A DNA stretch of 64,000 nt, taken from NCBI GenBank assembly GCA_015487555.1, contig WFPK01000053.1:1-64000 (forward strand), given 5' to 3'. Each line of letters starts with the position of its first letter. Positions within the stretch are counted from its first letter, which is position 1. The translations under genes and the position numbers were made by a program. Of the stretch, positions 1 to 10,174 are shown one piece after another. The stretch is from Phycisphaerales bacterium (lineage in GTDB: Bacteria; Planctomycetota; Phycisphaerae; Phycisphaerales; UBA1924). The notes beneath the pieces are model-generated. The model ran no database searches, was not told where the DNA came from, and worked only from the letters and a program-made list of their open reading frames with translations.

Positions 1-65
1 CAAACTCTAGCGCACCTACAATCCATCGACCCAGACAGGCCTCTATAGAAGAACGGAGCCAGACC

Positions 66-1220
66 ATGATTGTGCAAGACCTCATCGACACGATGGAACG
101 CATCGCCCCGCTCAAGCACGCAGAAGACTGGGACAAGGTCGGGCTCCAGCTTGGCGTAGTCTCGCGCGAGATCACCGGGCCAATCCTGCTCACCATCGAC
201 CTCACCGAGCGCGTGCTGGCTGAAGCACTCGAGATCGACGCTGGGGCGATCATCGCCTACCACCCCCCGATCTGGAATCCACTCACCTCCTTGACCGACG
301 AGACCCACACCCAGCGGATCATCCGCGGGGCGATCGAAGCGAGGATGATGATCTACTCCCCTCACACCGCCCTCGATGCAGCAGCTGGTGGCATCACCGA
401 TTGGCTCTGCGAAGGGATCAGCGCTCTGCCGGGCGAAGCAGCGCCCGATCAAATCCATGGCGACTGCCGGGCCCTTGCACCGGCAACCGGAGGCGATACC
501 AACCGCGAAGTCAAGGTCATCACCTTTGTTCCCAACAACGAAGTCGATGCACTGCGCAATGCCCTGGGCACCGCTGGAGCCGGCGGCATGGGCAACTATC
601 ACCTGGTCTCATTCAACACCCCCGGACAAGGCACCTTCCTCCCTCAAAGCGGTGCTAAACCAACCATCGGGCAGGTCGGTTCGCTCGAACGGGTCGATGA
701 AACCCGGATCGAAATGGTCTGCTCGCGCCATGCGCTCGCTTTGGTGATCGAAACCCTCAAAGAGTTCCACCCCTACGAAACCCCCGCCTACGACATCGTT
801 GAGCTGGTCCCCGAACCGATTCGCAAGATCGGCGCAGGACGCAGGCTTGTGCTCGATCAGCCCGCGAGCATCGCTGAGCTCTCCAATCGACTCCGCGCTC
901 ATCTCGATCGAACCCGGATCCGATACGCCCTGGCCACCGACGAAAATCACAAGTTCAAAACCATCGGCGTCGTGCCAGGCTCGGGCGGCTCATTGGCCCA
1001 GCTCGCCAAAGCTGAAGGGTGCGAGCTGCTCATCACCGGCGAGATGACCCACCACGAAATCCTCGCTGCGAGCCAATCCGGGCTCAGCATCCTCCTGGCT
1101 GGGCATACCAACACCGAAAGAGGATACCTCAAACGGCTCTGCGGCAAGCTCATCAGCCAGCTCCCCGACGCCCAGGTCGTGCTGAGCAAAGTCGATCGCG
1201 ATGAAATCAAAATCGGTTGA
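66..1220 (+). CDS. Nif3-like dinuclear metal center hexameric protein (DUF34/YbgI family)
   Basis: ORF begins MIVQDLIDTMERIAPLKHAEDWDKVGLQLG, typical NIF3 N-terminus; C-terminal GEMTHHEILAASQ.G motif. Confidence 0.9.
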   Translation: MIVQDLIDTMERIAPLKHAEDWDKVGLQLGVVSREITGPILLTIDLTERVLAEALEIDAGAIIAYHPPIWNPLTSLTDETHTQRIIRGAIEARMMIYSPHTALDAAAGGITDWLCEGISALPGEAAPDQIHGDCRALAPATGGDTNREVKVITFVPNNEVDALRNALGTAGAGGMGNYHLVSFNTPGQGTFLPQSGAKPTIGQVGSLERVDETRIEMVCSRHALALVIETLKEFHPYETPAYDIVELVPEPIRKIGAGRRLVLDQPASIAELSNRLRAHLDRTRIRYALATDENHKFKTIGVVPGSGGSLAQLAKAEGCELLITGEMTHHEILAASQSGLSILLAGHTNTERGYLKRLCGKLISQLPDAQVVLSKVDRDEIKIG

Positions 1221-1248
1221 AGCTTGAACTCAAGCTCGAAAGCCTCTG

Positions 1249-1782
1249 CTATTCACCCCAGGCCCCAGTGCTTGGGCCCATGTTGATCGTGCCCGAGAGC
1301 TCAAGAATAGCTTCGGGCACTTTGAGCTTGGCATCAAAGAGCACCTCGGAGAGCCGACCCGGCGGGATGTATTGCACGGTGCCCGTCAGCGCATAGCTCA
1401 CCTCGCCCGAGCTCTTGATCGCTTCGATCGGGAGCACCGCCGGGAGGGTGAATACATGCGATGAATACATATGAAGCATGATCTCTGGGCTGCGCACCCC
1501 TGAAAAGACCTCGACCCCATCGAGCTCGACCTTGTAGTGCACTTGCCGAAGCGGGATCGGCTCTTTGTTGGGATTGGTTGCCTCGATGGAAAACTCGATC
1601 ACCGACCGCTCATCGCCCTGCTCAATCTCGCGCACACCCACCGCCTGGAATGTCGGTGCGAGCGCTTTGTTGCACCCGCTGAGCAACATCCCCGAGCCGA
1701 GCATCAGTGCGCCGAGCATGATCTTTGTGAACAAGGCGGGTCGAAACACGGAGTCTGATTGGGTGGTCTTTGGTTCATTCAT
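1249..1782 (-). CDS. Putative lipoprotein with LEA14-like (water stress/hypersensitive response) domain
   Basis: ORF 1249..1911; Met at 1782 gives MNEPKTTQSD..LMLGSGMLLSGCNK lipobox; downstream IEFSIEATNPNKEPIPLRQVHYKVELDG resembles LEA_2. Confidence 0.6.
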   Translation of the reverse strand: MNEPKTTQSDSVFRPALFTKIMLGALMLGSGMLLSGCNKALAPTFQAVGVREIEQGDERSVIEFSIEATNPNKEPIPLRQVHYKVELDGVEVFSGVRSPEIMLHMYSSHVFTLPAVLPIEAIKSSGEVSYALTGTVQYIPPGRLSEVLFDAKLKVPEAILELSGTINMGPSTGAWGE

Positions 1783-2023
1783 CACCCACGAGCGTAGCAC
1801 ACCTGCGCCCGATCCGCACACCATCCGCACACCAATAGTCCCCCAAAGCCTCCCAAGAAATCGGGCTTCTGATCGACAAAGACACTTCGCCTCCCGAGCA
1901 AACACAACCATCGCCCGTGGATTTCATCTATCATCAGCTGACAGACTTCCTCATCGGAAGCAACTTCTGGTTGAACTGCTCGGTTTACACAAGAAAAGGC
2001 ACGCACCTTTCTCTCTGGAGCTG

Positions 2024-5000
2024 ATGATTCTCTCCCTCTCGACCATCCTGCTCGGCGCTTGGATGTTGCTCATCGGGCAGCCGATCGCTGCTCAAGAGCT
2101 CAAATCCAAGACGATCGAAAACCCGATCTACTTCGCCGATTCCCCAACCGCCCAGGCTTCGCTCTTGCGCCTGCCCGAGCTCCTCGCCCAAGACAACCTC
2201 GACGAAGCTTCGAGACTCGTCGATCAGGTCATCACCGAGCTGGGGGATCGATTGATCGAATCACAGGCTCGGGATATCTACATCACTGTTCGCAGCAAGG
2301 CACATCGGTTTGTGCTCGAGCACCCCGAGCTGCTCGATGCCTACCGCACCCGCGTCACCCCCTGGGCCCAGGCCCAGCTCGACGCAGACCAATGGCTGCG
2401 CATCGCCCGCGATGCCTGGCTCACCGAGCCGGGGCTCCTCGCCTCGCTCCATCTCGCCCAGACCCTCATCGAGGGTGCCCATTTTCATGCAGGACTCCGG
2501 ATCATCACCGAGCTCAAAGCCCACCCCGACGCCAGCACATGGGCCCATCAAATCCTCCCCCACGCGCACCTGGCCGCGCGGTACATCGACACCGACCAAG
2601 CATGGCAACAGGTTGATTATTGGTCGCAGCGGGCCGGGCAAGGAAAAATCGAACGCATCCCCTCCCCGGGATTGAGTACAAAGAAATCAGCCCCGCGCCC
2701 AATCGGTTCACTGACTTGGAATACCGATCAACCAAAGAACCCAGCCATACTCGATGAAATTCTCCCGATCGCTCTAGGGGCTGCAGCCCTCACGCCCGGC
2801 CACAAACTCGAACACACACAAAAACCCGTCCGTCCGAACTTCTCAAACACAAATCCAGGCCCGACGCCATGGACAACACTCGTCGTCTGGAACGATCTGC
2901 TTTACACCAACGACGGGATCACGGTTTCGTGCTTTGACCGTTTTACGCTCCGCCCGATCTGGCGATTGCAAACCACGCAAGAGCGCACGGAAATACCCAT
3001 CACCGTCGATGCACGCGCCCGGCTCGGGCGGATCATCGAAGATGCGACGACCCTCACTCTTGATGGTGATGATCTGTATGTTCCCGCGGGGATCCCGCGC
3101 AACAACAGCCGCGCTGGCGATGCGCGCCTGCTCAAACTCGATGCTCAATCCGGAGAAATTCAATGGTCAATCAATATCCAAGAGCTCGATGAATCGCTGG
3201 TCGAGGCTTCGATCCGCGGGCAGGTGCTTGTGGACGAGGGGATCGTGGTTGTCGGCGCGCGAACCAACAACCGAAAGCAACGGCTCATCAACCTCGCGGT
3301 CATCGGCCTCGATGCCCAGACGGGCAACCTGCGCTGGATCCGCCAGATCGCCTCCGCCGGATCACTCCCATTCCAGCAGATGGGCCAGCTCGCCCACTCG
3401 CCGATGCTCCACAACGGCGTCGCCTATTGGACAGATCGCATCGGGCTCGGGTTTGCGATTGAGTCGGCCACCGGGCGGGTGCTCTGGGCACGATCCTTGC
3501 CGCCTCCCGATATCTACGCCCGCGCGAGCCGACCATCATTTTCGAGCAACACGCCGATCATCAATACCCACGGGTTCTTCACCCTCTCTCCCGATGGCTC
3601 AAAGATACTCCAGCTCGATCTCGACACCGGAGAAACCATCGCAACACGACCTGCGCACCCAAAGGAATCGTTCTACTTGCTGGGCATCGGCGACCTGATC
3701 GCCTGCGTGAGCAAATACCAGATCACCTACTACCCCGCAGCACAACTCGCCACCGCACCCATCACCAGATCCGCCTTGCTGGGCGGGACTTCGGGCATCC
3801 GCGGGCGCGTAATCAGGGCTGGCGATCGGCTCATCGTCCCTGTCGATACAGGTGTCGAGATGCTCGATCCTCGCAACCCGCAGACCAAAGAACACCTCAC
3901 GCTCGGCGCAACGGGCAATATCATCGCACTCGACGGACAGATTCTGGTCGTTGATGAGATGGATGTATCGAGCTTTCTCGCGTGGGATATCGCTTCGGAA
4001 TTGCTCAGCGATCGCATCGAGTCTGACCCTGCTTCAGCGATCACCCTCGCCGAGCTCGCCTACCGAGCCGGGCGCACCGATGAAATTGTGCTGGCGGTTG
4101 TTGACGCGATGCGTGTGCTTTCCAAACTCCCCTTCGCACAGCGCGAAAAACTCAACGCCCAGCTCTTCGATGCGGTGCTCGAAATGCTCGAAATGGTCGA
4201 AATGGTCGAGCCAATACGAGGCCCAGACTCTTCAAAGCCGTTGCTCACATCCCAAGACCAATCAACACTCCTCGATCACCTGGGCACCCTCGCCCAAACA
4301 CATCAGCAAGTCGTTGCCCACCGCATGGCCTTGGGCGCATGGAATTACCTGCGTGGAAATGCTGCCGAATCGATCGGCGCTTACCAAGATATCCTCGATC
4401 AGCCCGCGCTGAGCGCCTCGATGTGGGAAGGGGCAGGCATCGCGGTGCGAGGCGGGCTCGAAGCGTCACGGCGCATCGGCGCCATCCTCACAACCCAAGG
4501 CTACGCCCCCTACCGATCCTTCGATCAACTCGCCAAAGCCGAGCAACGCTTTGTTGAGGAATCTGCTGATCCCGATGACTACGAACAGCTCGCCAAGCGA
4601 TATCCCTGGTCAACCATCGCCCCAAAGCTCTGGCTCGGCGCAGCAACACGCAGCGCGAAAGATCGAAAGCTCCCCGCAGCCATCAACGCTGCGAGCAAAG
4701 GACTCGAAGCAGCCCAATCGCTCAATCGGTTCGGAATCGAGATCGACCAGCTCATCATCGACCAGCTCGCCGAGCAGGCCCTCACCGGGATGATCACGAC
4801 CAACCGCGCCAGGGATGCCCAAAGCCTTGCATCAACACTCATCGAGAAGTTCCCTAAGCTCACCATCCGGATCGCAGGCGAGATCATCACCAAAGACCAG
4901 ATCGCCCTCAAAGCGCAGGCCAGCTCCCAGCTCCCGCTCCTGGGCGACGCCTTCATCCGCGATATACACCCGCTTCTCGTCACCGGCTCGCCAATCAAAC

Positions 5001-6265
5001 CCACCACCCGCATCGACCAAGGCGGAATCGTCCTCTATGCGCCCCAGCTCGGACGCGCAGAGTATGTCCGCGCAGGACGCGGAGCCTTTGAAACCGTCTG
5101 GTCGATCAAAGCCAAATCGAACCACCCACCGATCATCCCCTGGCAAGACCAGACCCGCACGCTCGTCCTTTGGCCCGAGAGCACCGACAACAACGACACA
5201 GGCACACTCGAAGCGATCGAAACAACCACAGGCAGGCTCATCTGGTCGATCACCAATATCCGATCTGATCTCGCCCAAAGAAGCACCCGGACCCCCGATG
5301 ATCTCGCCCGCGTCGATGCCGAGTTCGCCACGCCAACCCAGGAGCAAGTCCCGATCAATCAGCTTATGGTTGTCACCGACGGGCACACCATCGTCATCAC
5401 CGATCGGATCGGACGAGCCATCGGCGTCGATGTGTTCTCGGGCAATGAGCTCTGGCGATCAGACCTGCCCGCCAATCGCGTGTATGACATAGACCTCAAG
5501 AGTTCGGTGCTCGGCGTGTGCGGGATCATGTATATCGACCAACCCGCCGGGCAAAGAGAAGGCTCGATCACCTCGATCGCCGCCTCGATCGACCCACGCA
5601 CCGGACAGCGCATCCAGGTCATCGACCGATTCGGGATCGCGCCGCGCTGGATCCGTGTAGGGAACAACGGCGATCTCTTTGTCGCCACCGACAATCGAGT
5701 GGTTGCGATCAATACCAAAGCGGGATCGATCGATTGGGTGCTCAATGACGACTCGATCGCTGAGAGTATTTCTGGATGGGTCTGGAACGATCAGCTTGTT
5801 GTACTCAACAGCAATATCGAGCTCTGGCCCGTAAGTCTTGCGGAAGGAACCCGCGCACCTCATGCGTTGGACCTTCGCCAGCGGGTGATCCGCCAAAGCT
5901 GGGTTCAGCCCCGGCTTGGGATGAATGCTTTGCGCATCGCGGGCTCGCGCGGATTCGCCATATTCGACCGGGATCTTCAGCTGATCGCTTTGGATCCCAT
6001 CGAAACGCCCATCGATATGATTGATGCTGCGTGGGCAACAGATCGCACAGTGTTTCTGCAATCGCCCATGCGGCTCGACGACCACTCCGTCGCCGAGCTG
6101 TTCCTGCTTGACTCAAACGACGCCCGCCTGCTCGATACGGTGCGTGTCACGGTACCGATGCTTCTTGATCGCCAACCCAAATCAATCACCGCCATCACCG
6201 GCGGGCTCATCGTGGGATACGACGAGGTCTCCATCTTTGTGCGCACAACCCCGACGACCCGATAG
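2024..6265 (+). CDS. Large PQQ/BamB-like beta-propeller repeat protein
   Basis: Long ORF with repeated LDAQTGNLRW, IESATGRVLW, IETTTGRLIW, VFSGNELW propeller motifs; internal ATG at 2024 starts a signal-like hydrophobic segment (MILSLSTILLGAWMLLIG). Confidence 0.8.
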   Translation: MILSLSTILLGAWMLLIGQPIAAQELKSKTIENPIYFADSPTAQASLLRLPELLAQDNLDEASRLVDQVITELGDRLIESQARDIYITVRSKAHRFVLEHPELLDAYRTRVTPWAQAQLDADQWLRIARDAWLTEPGLLASLHLAQTLIEGAHFHAGLRIITELKAHPDASTWAHQILPHAHLAARYIDTDQAWQQVDYWSQRAGQGKIERIPSPGLSTKKSAPRPIGSLTWNTDQPKNPAILDEILPIALGAAALTPGHKLEHTQKPVRPNFSNTNPGPTPWTTLVVWNDLLYTNDGITVSCFDRFTLRPIWRLQTTQERTEIPITVDARARLGRIIEDATTLTLDGDDLYVPAGIPRNNSRAGDARLLKLDAQSGEIQWSINIQELDESLVEASIRGQVLVDEGIVVVGARTNNRKQRLINLAVIGLDAQTGNLRWIRQIASAGSLPFQQMGQLAHSPMLHNGVAYWTDRIGLGFAIESATGRVLWARSLPPPDIYARASRPSFSSNTPIINTHGFFTLSPDGSKILQLDLDTGETIATRPAHPKESFYLLGIGDLIACVSKYQITYYPAAQLATAPITRSALLGGTSGIRGRVIRAGDRLIVPVDTGVEMLDPRNPQTKEHLTLGATGNIIALDGQILVVDEMDVSSFLAWDIASELLSDRIESDPASAITLAELAYRAGRTDEIVLAVVDAMRVLSKLPFAQREKLNAQLFDAVLEMLEMVEMVEPIRGPDSSKPLLTSQDQSTLLDHLGTLAQTHQQVVAHRMALGAWNYLRGNAAESIGAYQDILDQPALSASMWEGAGIAVRGGLEASRRIGAILTTQGYAPYRSFDQLAKAEQRFVEESADPDDYEQLAKRYPWSTIAPKLWLGAATRSAKDRKLPAAINAASKGLEAAQSLNRFGIEIDQLIIDQLAEQALTGMITTNRARDAQSLASTLIEKFPKLTIRIAGEIITKDQIALKAQASSQLPLLGDAFIRDIHPLLVTGSPIKPTTRIDQGGIVLYAPQLGRAEYVRAGRGAFETVWSIKAKSNHPPIIPWQDQTRTLVLWPESTDNNDTGTLEAIETTTGRLIWSITNIRSDLAQRSTRTPDDLARVDAEFATPTQEQVPINQLMVVTDGHTIVITDRIGRAIGVDVFSGNELWRSDLPANRVYDIDLKSSVLGVCGIMYIDQPAGQREGSITSIAASIDPRTGQRIQVIDRFGIAPRWIRVGNNGDLFVATDNRVVAINTKAGSIDWVLNDDSIAESISGWVWNDQLVVLNSNIELWPVSLAEGTRAPHALDLRQRVIRQSWVQPRLGMNALRIAGSRGFAIFDRDLQLIALDPIETPIDMIDAAWATDRTVFLQSPMRLDDHSVAELFLLDSNDARLLDTVRVTVPMLLDRQPKSITAITGGLIVGYDEVSIFVRTTPTTR

Positions 6266-6309
6266 ATCCACCCCAGTGTGCCAAGGCGATCTTTATTGTT
6301 TGCTTTGTG

Positions 6310-6831
6310 TTATGCGCTTTGTGTGTCGGTAATTGTGCGTGGATCGAGTCCATTTTCGATCGCAGTGATTTTTCGGACTCTTCGTTCGTGCCGACCGCCA
6401 TCGAACCCGGTGCTCATCCACACCTCGACCACCTTGTCGATCAATCGTTCACCGAGCAGATCCGCCGAGAGGCACAGCACATTGGCATCGTTGTGCGAGC
6501 GCGAGAGCTGGGCGGTGAGCTCGTCGTGGACCAACGCTGCCCGTAGTCCTTTGACCTTGTTGGCAGCGATCGACATCCCGATCCCCGTGCCACAGATCAG
6601 CACCCCGCGATCGGCCCGTCCTGCGTTGATCTCTTGTCCAACGAGGTAGGCCTGTTCGGGATAATCGCATTTCTCTTTTTCACATGTGCCAACGATATGG
6701 GCTTGGTATCCCAGCTGGGCCAGGGTGTCGCCGACGAGCTCGGCAGTGTGCATCCCGCGATGATCCGCCCCGATGACAACACGCAAAGCCGACGGGGCTA
6801 AAGAGGGTGAGGATGAGGGTGAATCCGTCAT
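6310..6831 (-). CDS. rpiB: Ribose 5-phosphate isomerase B
   Basis: VVIGADHRGMHTAELV, DYPEQAYLVG, GVLICGTGIGMSIAANKVKGLRAAL motifs. Confidence 0.93.
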   Translation of the reverse strand: MTDSPSSSPSLAPSALRVVIGADHRGMHTAELVGDTLAQLGYQAHIVGTCEKEKCDYPEQAYLVGQEINAGRADRGVLICGTGIGMSIAANKVKGLRAALVHDELTAQLSRSHNDANVLCLSADLLGERLIDKVVEVWMSTGFDGGRHERRVRKITAIENGLDPRTITDTQSA

Positions 6832-7277
6832 GTGATCATCTCCTTGAATCTGGTCTGGATCAATCGTTCGAGCTCGTTGGCTACATCACGATAGACCTCG
6901 ACCGATTGTCCGATCGGATCGGCGATGGGATCAATCGCATCGAGCGGAAAAACTTTATCCGCCGACTCGGGTACCATCGCGATCACCGCGTGGGCGTGGG
7001 CGGGGGTCATGGTCAGGATGATCTGGGCCCGCTCGATGAGCTCGGGGGTAAGCTGTTTGGATCGGTGCCCGCACAGATCAATCCCCCGATCGCCAAGCAC
7101 CTCGATGGCCTGAGGCGATGCACAATGTCCATCGACTGCTGCAACCCCGGCAGAATCCACCGTGATGGTGGTTGCACCGGGATCACGCTGGTCGATAAGC
7201 GCCTGGGCCACTGCCTGGGCCATTGGCGATCGGCAGGTGTTGCCGGTGCAGACGAATAAAACATGAGTATTGAGCAT
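6828..7277 (-). CDS. Low molecular weight protein (tyrosine/arginine) phosphatase
   Basis: MLNTHVLFVCTGNTCRSPMAQA active-site P-loop; ATG at 7277 preferred over upstream in-frame start that translates a purine tract; 4-bp overlap with rpiB. Confidence 0.88.
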   Translation of the reverse strand: MLNTHVLFVCTGNTCRSPMAQAVAQALIDQRDPGATTITVDSAGVAAVDGHCASPQAIEVLGDRGIDLCGHRSKQLTPELIERAQIILTMTPAHAHAVIAMVPESADKVFPLDAIDPIADPIGQSVEVYRDVANELERLIQTRFKEMIT

Positions 7278-7291
7278 CAAATGCACCACAC

Positions 7292-7363
7292 CTTTCTTCT
7301 TCTCTTCTCTTCTCTTCTCTCCACGCCTCTTCTCTTCACGCTTCTTCTTTTCATGCCTTTCTG
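7292..7363. repeat. Polypyrimidine/polypurine tract with TTCTC pentamer repeats
   Basis: cctttcttcttctcttctcttctcttctctccacgcctcttctcttcacgcttcttcttttc. Confidence 0.85.
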
Positions 7364-7561
7364 ATATGCCCCTCTTGGGCAATCAATTCTATGATCTGCC
7401 TGTGCCTGATTTTTCCGGGAAACTTTTTTCGGTAAGCGACCCCGCATCATCGCATGTTCAACCAACTCTTGAGCAGGCAAAGGGTAACGCAAATCGGGAC
7501 ATGACGCAATCTCGAAAATGCGGGCGACTGAAACGCACAACTGTGCGTCGCAGACGAACAA

Positions 7562-7570
7562 TGTGGATAA
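7562..7570 (-). promoter_or_regulatory. Consensus DnaA box upstream of dnaA
   Basis: TGTGGATAA = reverse complement of TTATCCACA; a near-match TGTGGATCA at 7652-7660. Confidence 0.65.
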
Positions 7571-7732
7571 CTTGCAAGAGAAAGGTTGACAATGATAGCC
7601 ACGAGTGATTAGGGTATAGGCGAAGGAAGAATACCGAGTCACTATTCATGCTGTGGATCACCGACCCGGTTTCACAAACGCTCACCGCAGCCTCTCCACT
7701 GGGCTGCTTAGCTGATTGAAAGCAGTTCGATC

Positions 7733-9241
7733 ATGCCAGACCATGATTATCAGGTCTTGGACGATGTCCTTGCGCACATTCGTGCCGAACACCCTGCGGT
7801 TGCCCGAAGGTGGTTCGACGAGCTCGAGCCTTTGGGCATTGTTTCGGGGACCTTTGGCGTTCGTGCCCACTCTGATCTCCACCGCGATTATCTCCGCCGA
7901 AATGGGCTCGATGCCTTTAATGACGCGGTTCGTTCAGTGACAGGGCAACTCATCGCTGTTCGTCTTTTGGGTCCAGATGATGAATGGGCTTTGGCGACCA
8001 AAAATGCCCAATCAACCACCAAATCTGCTGAACAGTCAGCCGACCGATCAGCCACATCGAAATCAGGCTCGGCTGAGCATGCTTCCAAACCCCACGCCGA
8101 CATCGAGGTGCTCGCCAACACCTCATCCTTTGCTTCGTCGGCATCAAAGCCCAAACCAAAGCGCTCGCATGTTTCCTCGGAACGGGCCTGGCTCGATCAC
8201 AATGACGCCCTGCCGATCAATCCAGACTATGGGTTCGAGCAGTTTGTCATCGGCGAGAACAACCAGATCCCCCACGCAGCAGCCATCGCTGTCTCCGAAA
8301 ACCCCGGACATGCCTACAACCCCCTCTTCATCCATGGCGGCGTCGGGCTGGGCAAAACACACCTGCTCCAGGCGATCTGTTTGAGAATCAAACATCAACA
8401 TCCCGGGATCGTAATGCGCTACCTCTCGTGCGATGGGTTCATGACCCAATATGTCAATGCGGTCCAATCCGCCCGGATGGTCGAGTTTCGGCATGCCTTC
8501 CGCGATATCGACCTCCTGGTCATCGACGACATCCATTTCCTTGCCAAACGAGACCGAACACAAGAAGAGTTCTTCCACACCTTCAACGCCCTCTACCAGA
8601 CCAACAAGCAGATCATCATCAGCTCAGACTCGCCCCCCGAAGATATCCCCAATCTCGAAGATCGGCTGACCTCGCGGTTCTTGTGGGGATTGGTCGTCCA
8701 GATCGAAAAACCCGGATTCGAGACCCGCGTCGAGATTCTCAAGCGCAAAGCCCACGACCGTGGGCTCGAGCTACCCGAGAATGTCGCCTGTGAGATCGCC
8801 CAGCATATTGATACCAATATCCGTGAGCTCGAAGGAGCAATCACCAAGCTTCAGATCGTTGCAAGCATCGAAAAAAGACCCATCGACCTCGAGCTCACGC
8901 GCAAAGCGCTGGGTGCCGAGTTTGCTTGTCCTGCCCCTGTCGCCGGGCAAGGCCCGACGATTGAACACATTATCTCGGAAGTCTCGACCTTTTTTCATAT
9001 CAAACGCCCAGATTTGCTGGGCAAACGCCGACACAAATCAGTCGCTCATCCGCGCCAGGTCGGGATGTATCTGACCCGTCAGCTCACCAAACACTCACTT
9101 GAAGAAATCGGCGCCCACTTCGGCGGACGGGACCACACCACCGTCATGCACGCGGTGCGGTCGATCTCGAAAAAATGCAAAGATGATGCAGAGCTTCTGG
9201 GACAAATCCGCACCCTCGAATCCCGCCTGAAACTGCTCTGA
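7733..9241 (+). CDS. dnaA: Chromosomal replication initiator protein DnaA
   Basis: NPLFIHGGVGLGKTHLLQAI Walker A, LLVIDDIHFLAKRDRTQEEFFHTFN, C-terminal GGRDHTTVMHAVRSI DnaA-box binding helix. Confidence 0.97.
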   Translation: MPDHDYQVLDDVLAHIRAEHPAVARRWFDELEPLGIVSGTFGVRAHSDLHRDYLRRNGLDAFNDAVRSVTGQLIAVRLLGPDDEWALATKNAQSTTKSAEQSADRSATSKSGSAEHASKPHADIEVLANTSSFASSASKPKPKRSHVSSERAWLDHNDALPINPDYGFEQFVIGENNQIPHAAAIAVSENPGHAYNPLFIHGGVGLGKTHLLQAICLRIKHQHPGIVMRYLSCDGFMTQYVNAVQSARMVEFRHAFRDIDLLVIDDIHFLAKRDRTQEEFFHTFNALYQTNKQIIISSDSPPEDIPNLEDRLTSRFLWGLVVQIEKPGFETRVEILKRKAHDRGLELPENVACEIAQHIDTNIRELEGAITKLQIVASIEKRPIDLELTRKALGAEFACPAPVAGQGPTIEHIISEVSTFFHIKRPDLLGKRRHKSVAHPRQVGMYLTRQLTKHSLEEIGAHFGGRDHTTVMHAVRSISKKCKDDAELLGQIRTLESRLKLL

Positions 9242-9251
9242 TACACCGACA

Positions 9252-9291
9252 GGCCGATAGGCCGATAGGCTGGTGGGCTGGTGGGCTGATA
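9252..9291. repeat. 8-bp tandem repeat, 5 degenerate units, just after dnaA
   Basis: GGCCGATA GGCCGATA GGCTGGTG GGCTGGTG GGCTGATA. Confidence 0.8.
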
Positions 9292-9643
9292 GATAACTGG
9301 CGGGGGTAAACAACAGGGACAAACGGCGGGGCGAGCAGCGGAACAAGCTGTGGGGATAAACGGTGGGTATCTTGCGCATTGCGCCCCAATGCGCTCAACC
9401 CCATTGTGCACGCCTTGGCCTTGGCACCTCGGGCCCAACACCGAGTTCCAGACGCCCGAGCGCAATCGACAAACAACCGACAAGCTGTCTCCTGGCGGTG
9501 TTTATCTGTAACCCGTTGTCTTTTTTCGGCTTAGGTTGTGTTGCACACGCTTGTTTCACAAATGAGTGTATCTCATAACCACCACCACCAAATTTCTCTA
9601 TGAGTTGATAGGGAGAAGAGTCATTCGACAACTCTGAGCAGGA

Positions 9644-10168
9644 TCATTGGTCGGATTGGGGACGATCCCGGAGTGTACGGAAGAAGTCTTTGAGCTGTTG
9701 GCTGCATTGTTTCTGTTCGAGATTTGGGATGATCTGGCATCGGTGGTTGAGTCTGGGATCATCGCAGAGTTGATAGAGTGTGCGCACGGCACCGGCTTTG
9801 GGGTCTGGTGTGCCATAGACCAGTCGTCCGATCCGGGCGTTGACGATCAACCCGGCGCACATCGGGCATGGTTCGAGGGTAACGACGAGGGTGCAGTGAT
9901 TGAGCCTCCAGTCGGCGATGGACTGGCAAGCTTGGATGATGGCGTTGAACTCGGCGTGCCCTGCGGGGTTGTTGTGCATCTCGCGGGTGTTGTGGGCCGA
10001 TGCGAGTATCTCGCCCGTCGCGGTGTCGTAGACGATCGCACCTACGGGCACCTCGCCGAGTGCTGAAGCCTCGTCGGCGAGCTCGATAGCCCGGTGCATC
10101 ATCGAGCGATCAAGCTCGGTAGGGAGCGACTCAGTGGGTGTGGGGGGCGTTGATTCGGGATGGGTCAT
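9644..10168 (-). CDS. tadA: tRNA-specific adenosine deaminase / nucleoside deaminase
   Basis: GHAEFNAI and LEPCPMCAGLIVNARIGRLVYGTPDPKAGA zinc deaminase motifs. Confidence 0.88.
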   Translation of the reverse strand: MTHPESTPPTPTESLPTELDRSMMHRAIELADEASALGEVPVGAIVYDTATGEILASAHNTREMHNNPAGHAEFNAIIQACQSIADWRLNHCTLVVTLEPCPMCAGLIVNARIGRLVYGTPDPKAGAVRTLYQLCDDPRLNHRCQIIPNLEQKQCSQQLKDFFRTLRDRPQSDQ

Positions 10169-10174
10169 CCGAGC

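Noticed and set aside
4174-4212. 9-bp tandem repeat (CTCGAAATG-type) in the propeller protein
   Set aside because: Short in-frame LEMLEMVEMVE repeat; likely simple coding slippage without clear significance.
7270-7608. Plus-strand ORF MSIKCTTPFFFSSLL.. upstream of dnaA
   Set aside because: Starts inside the pyrimidine tract, no family resemblance, region better read as regulatory; not rpmH.
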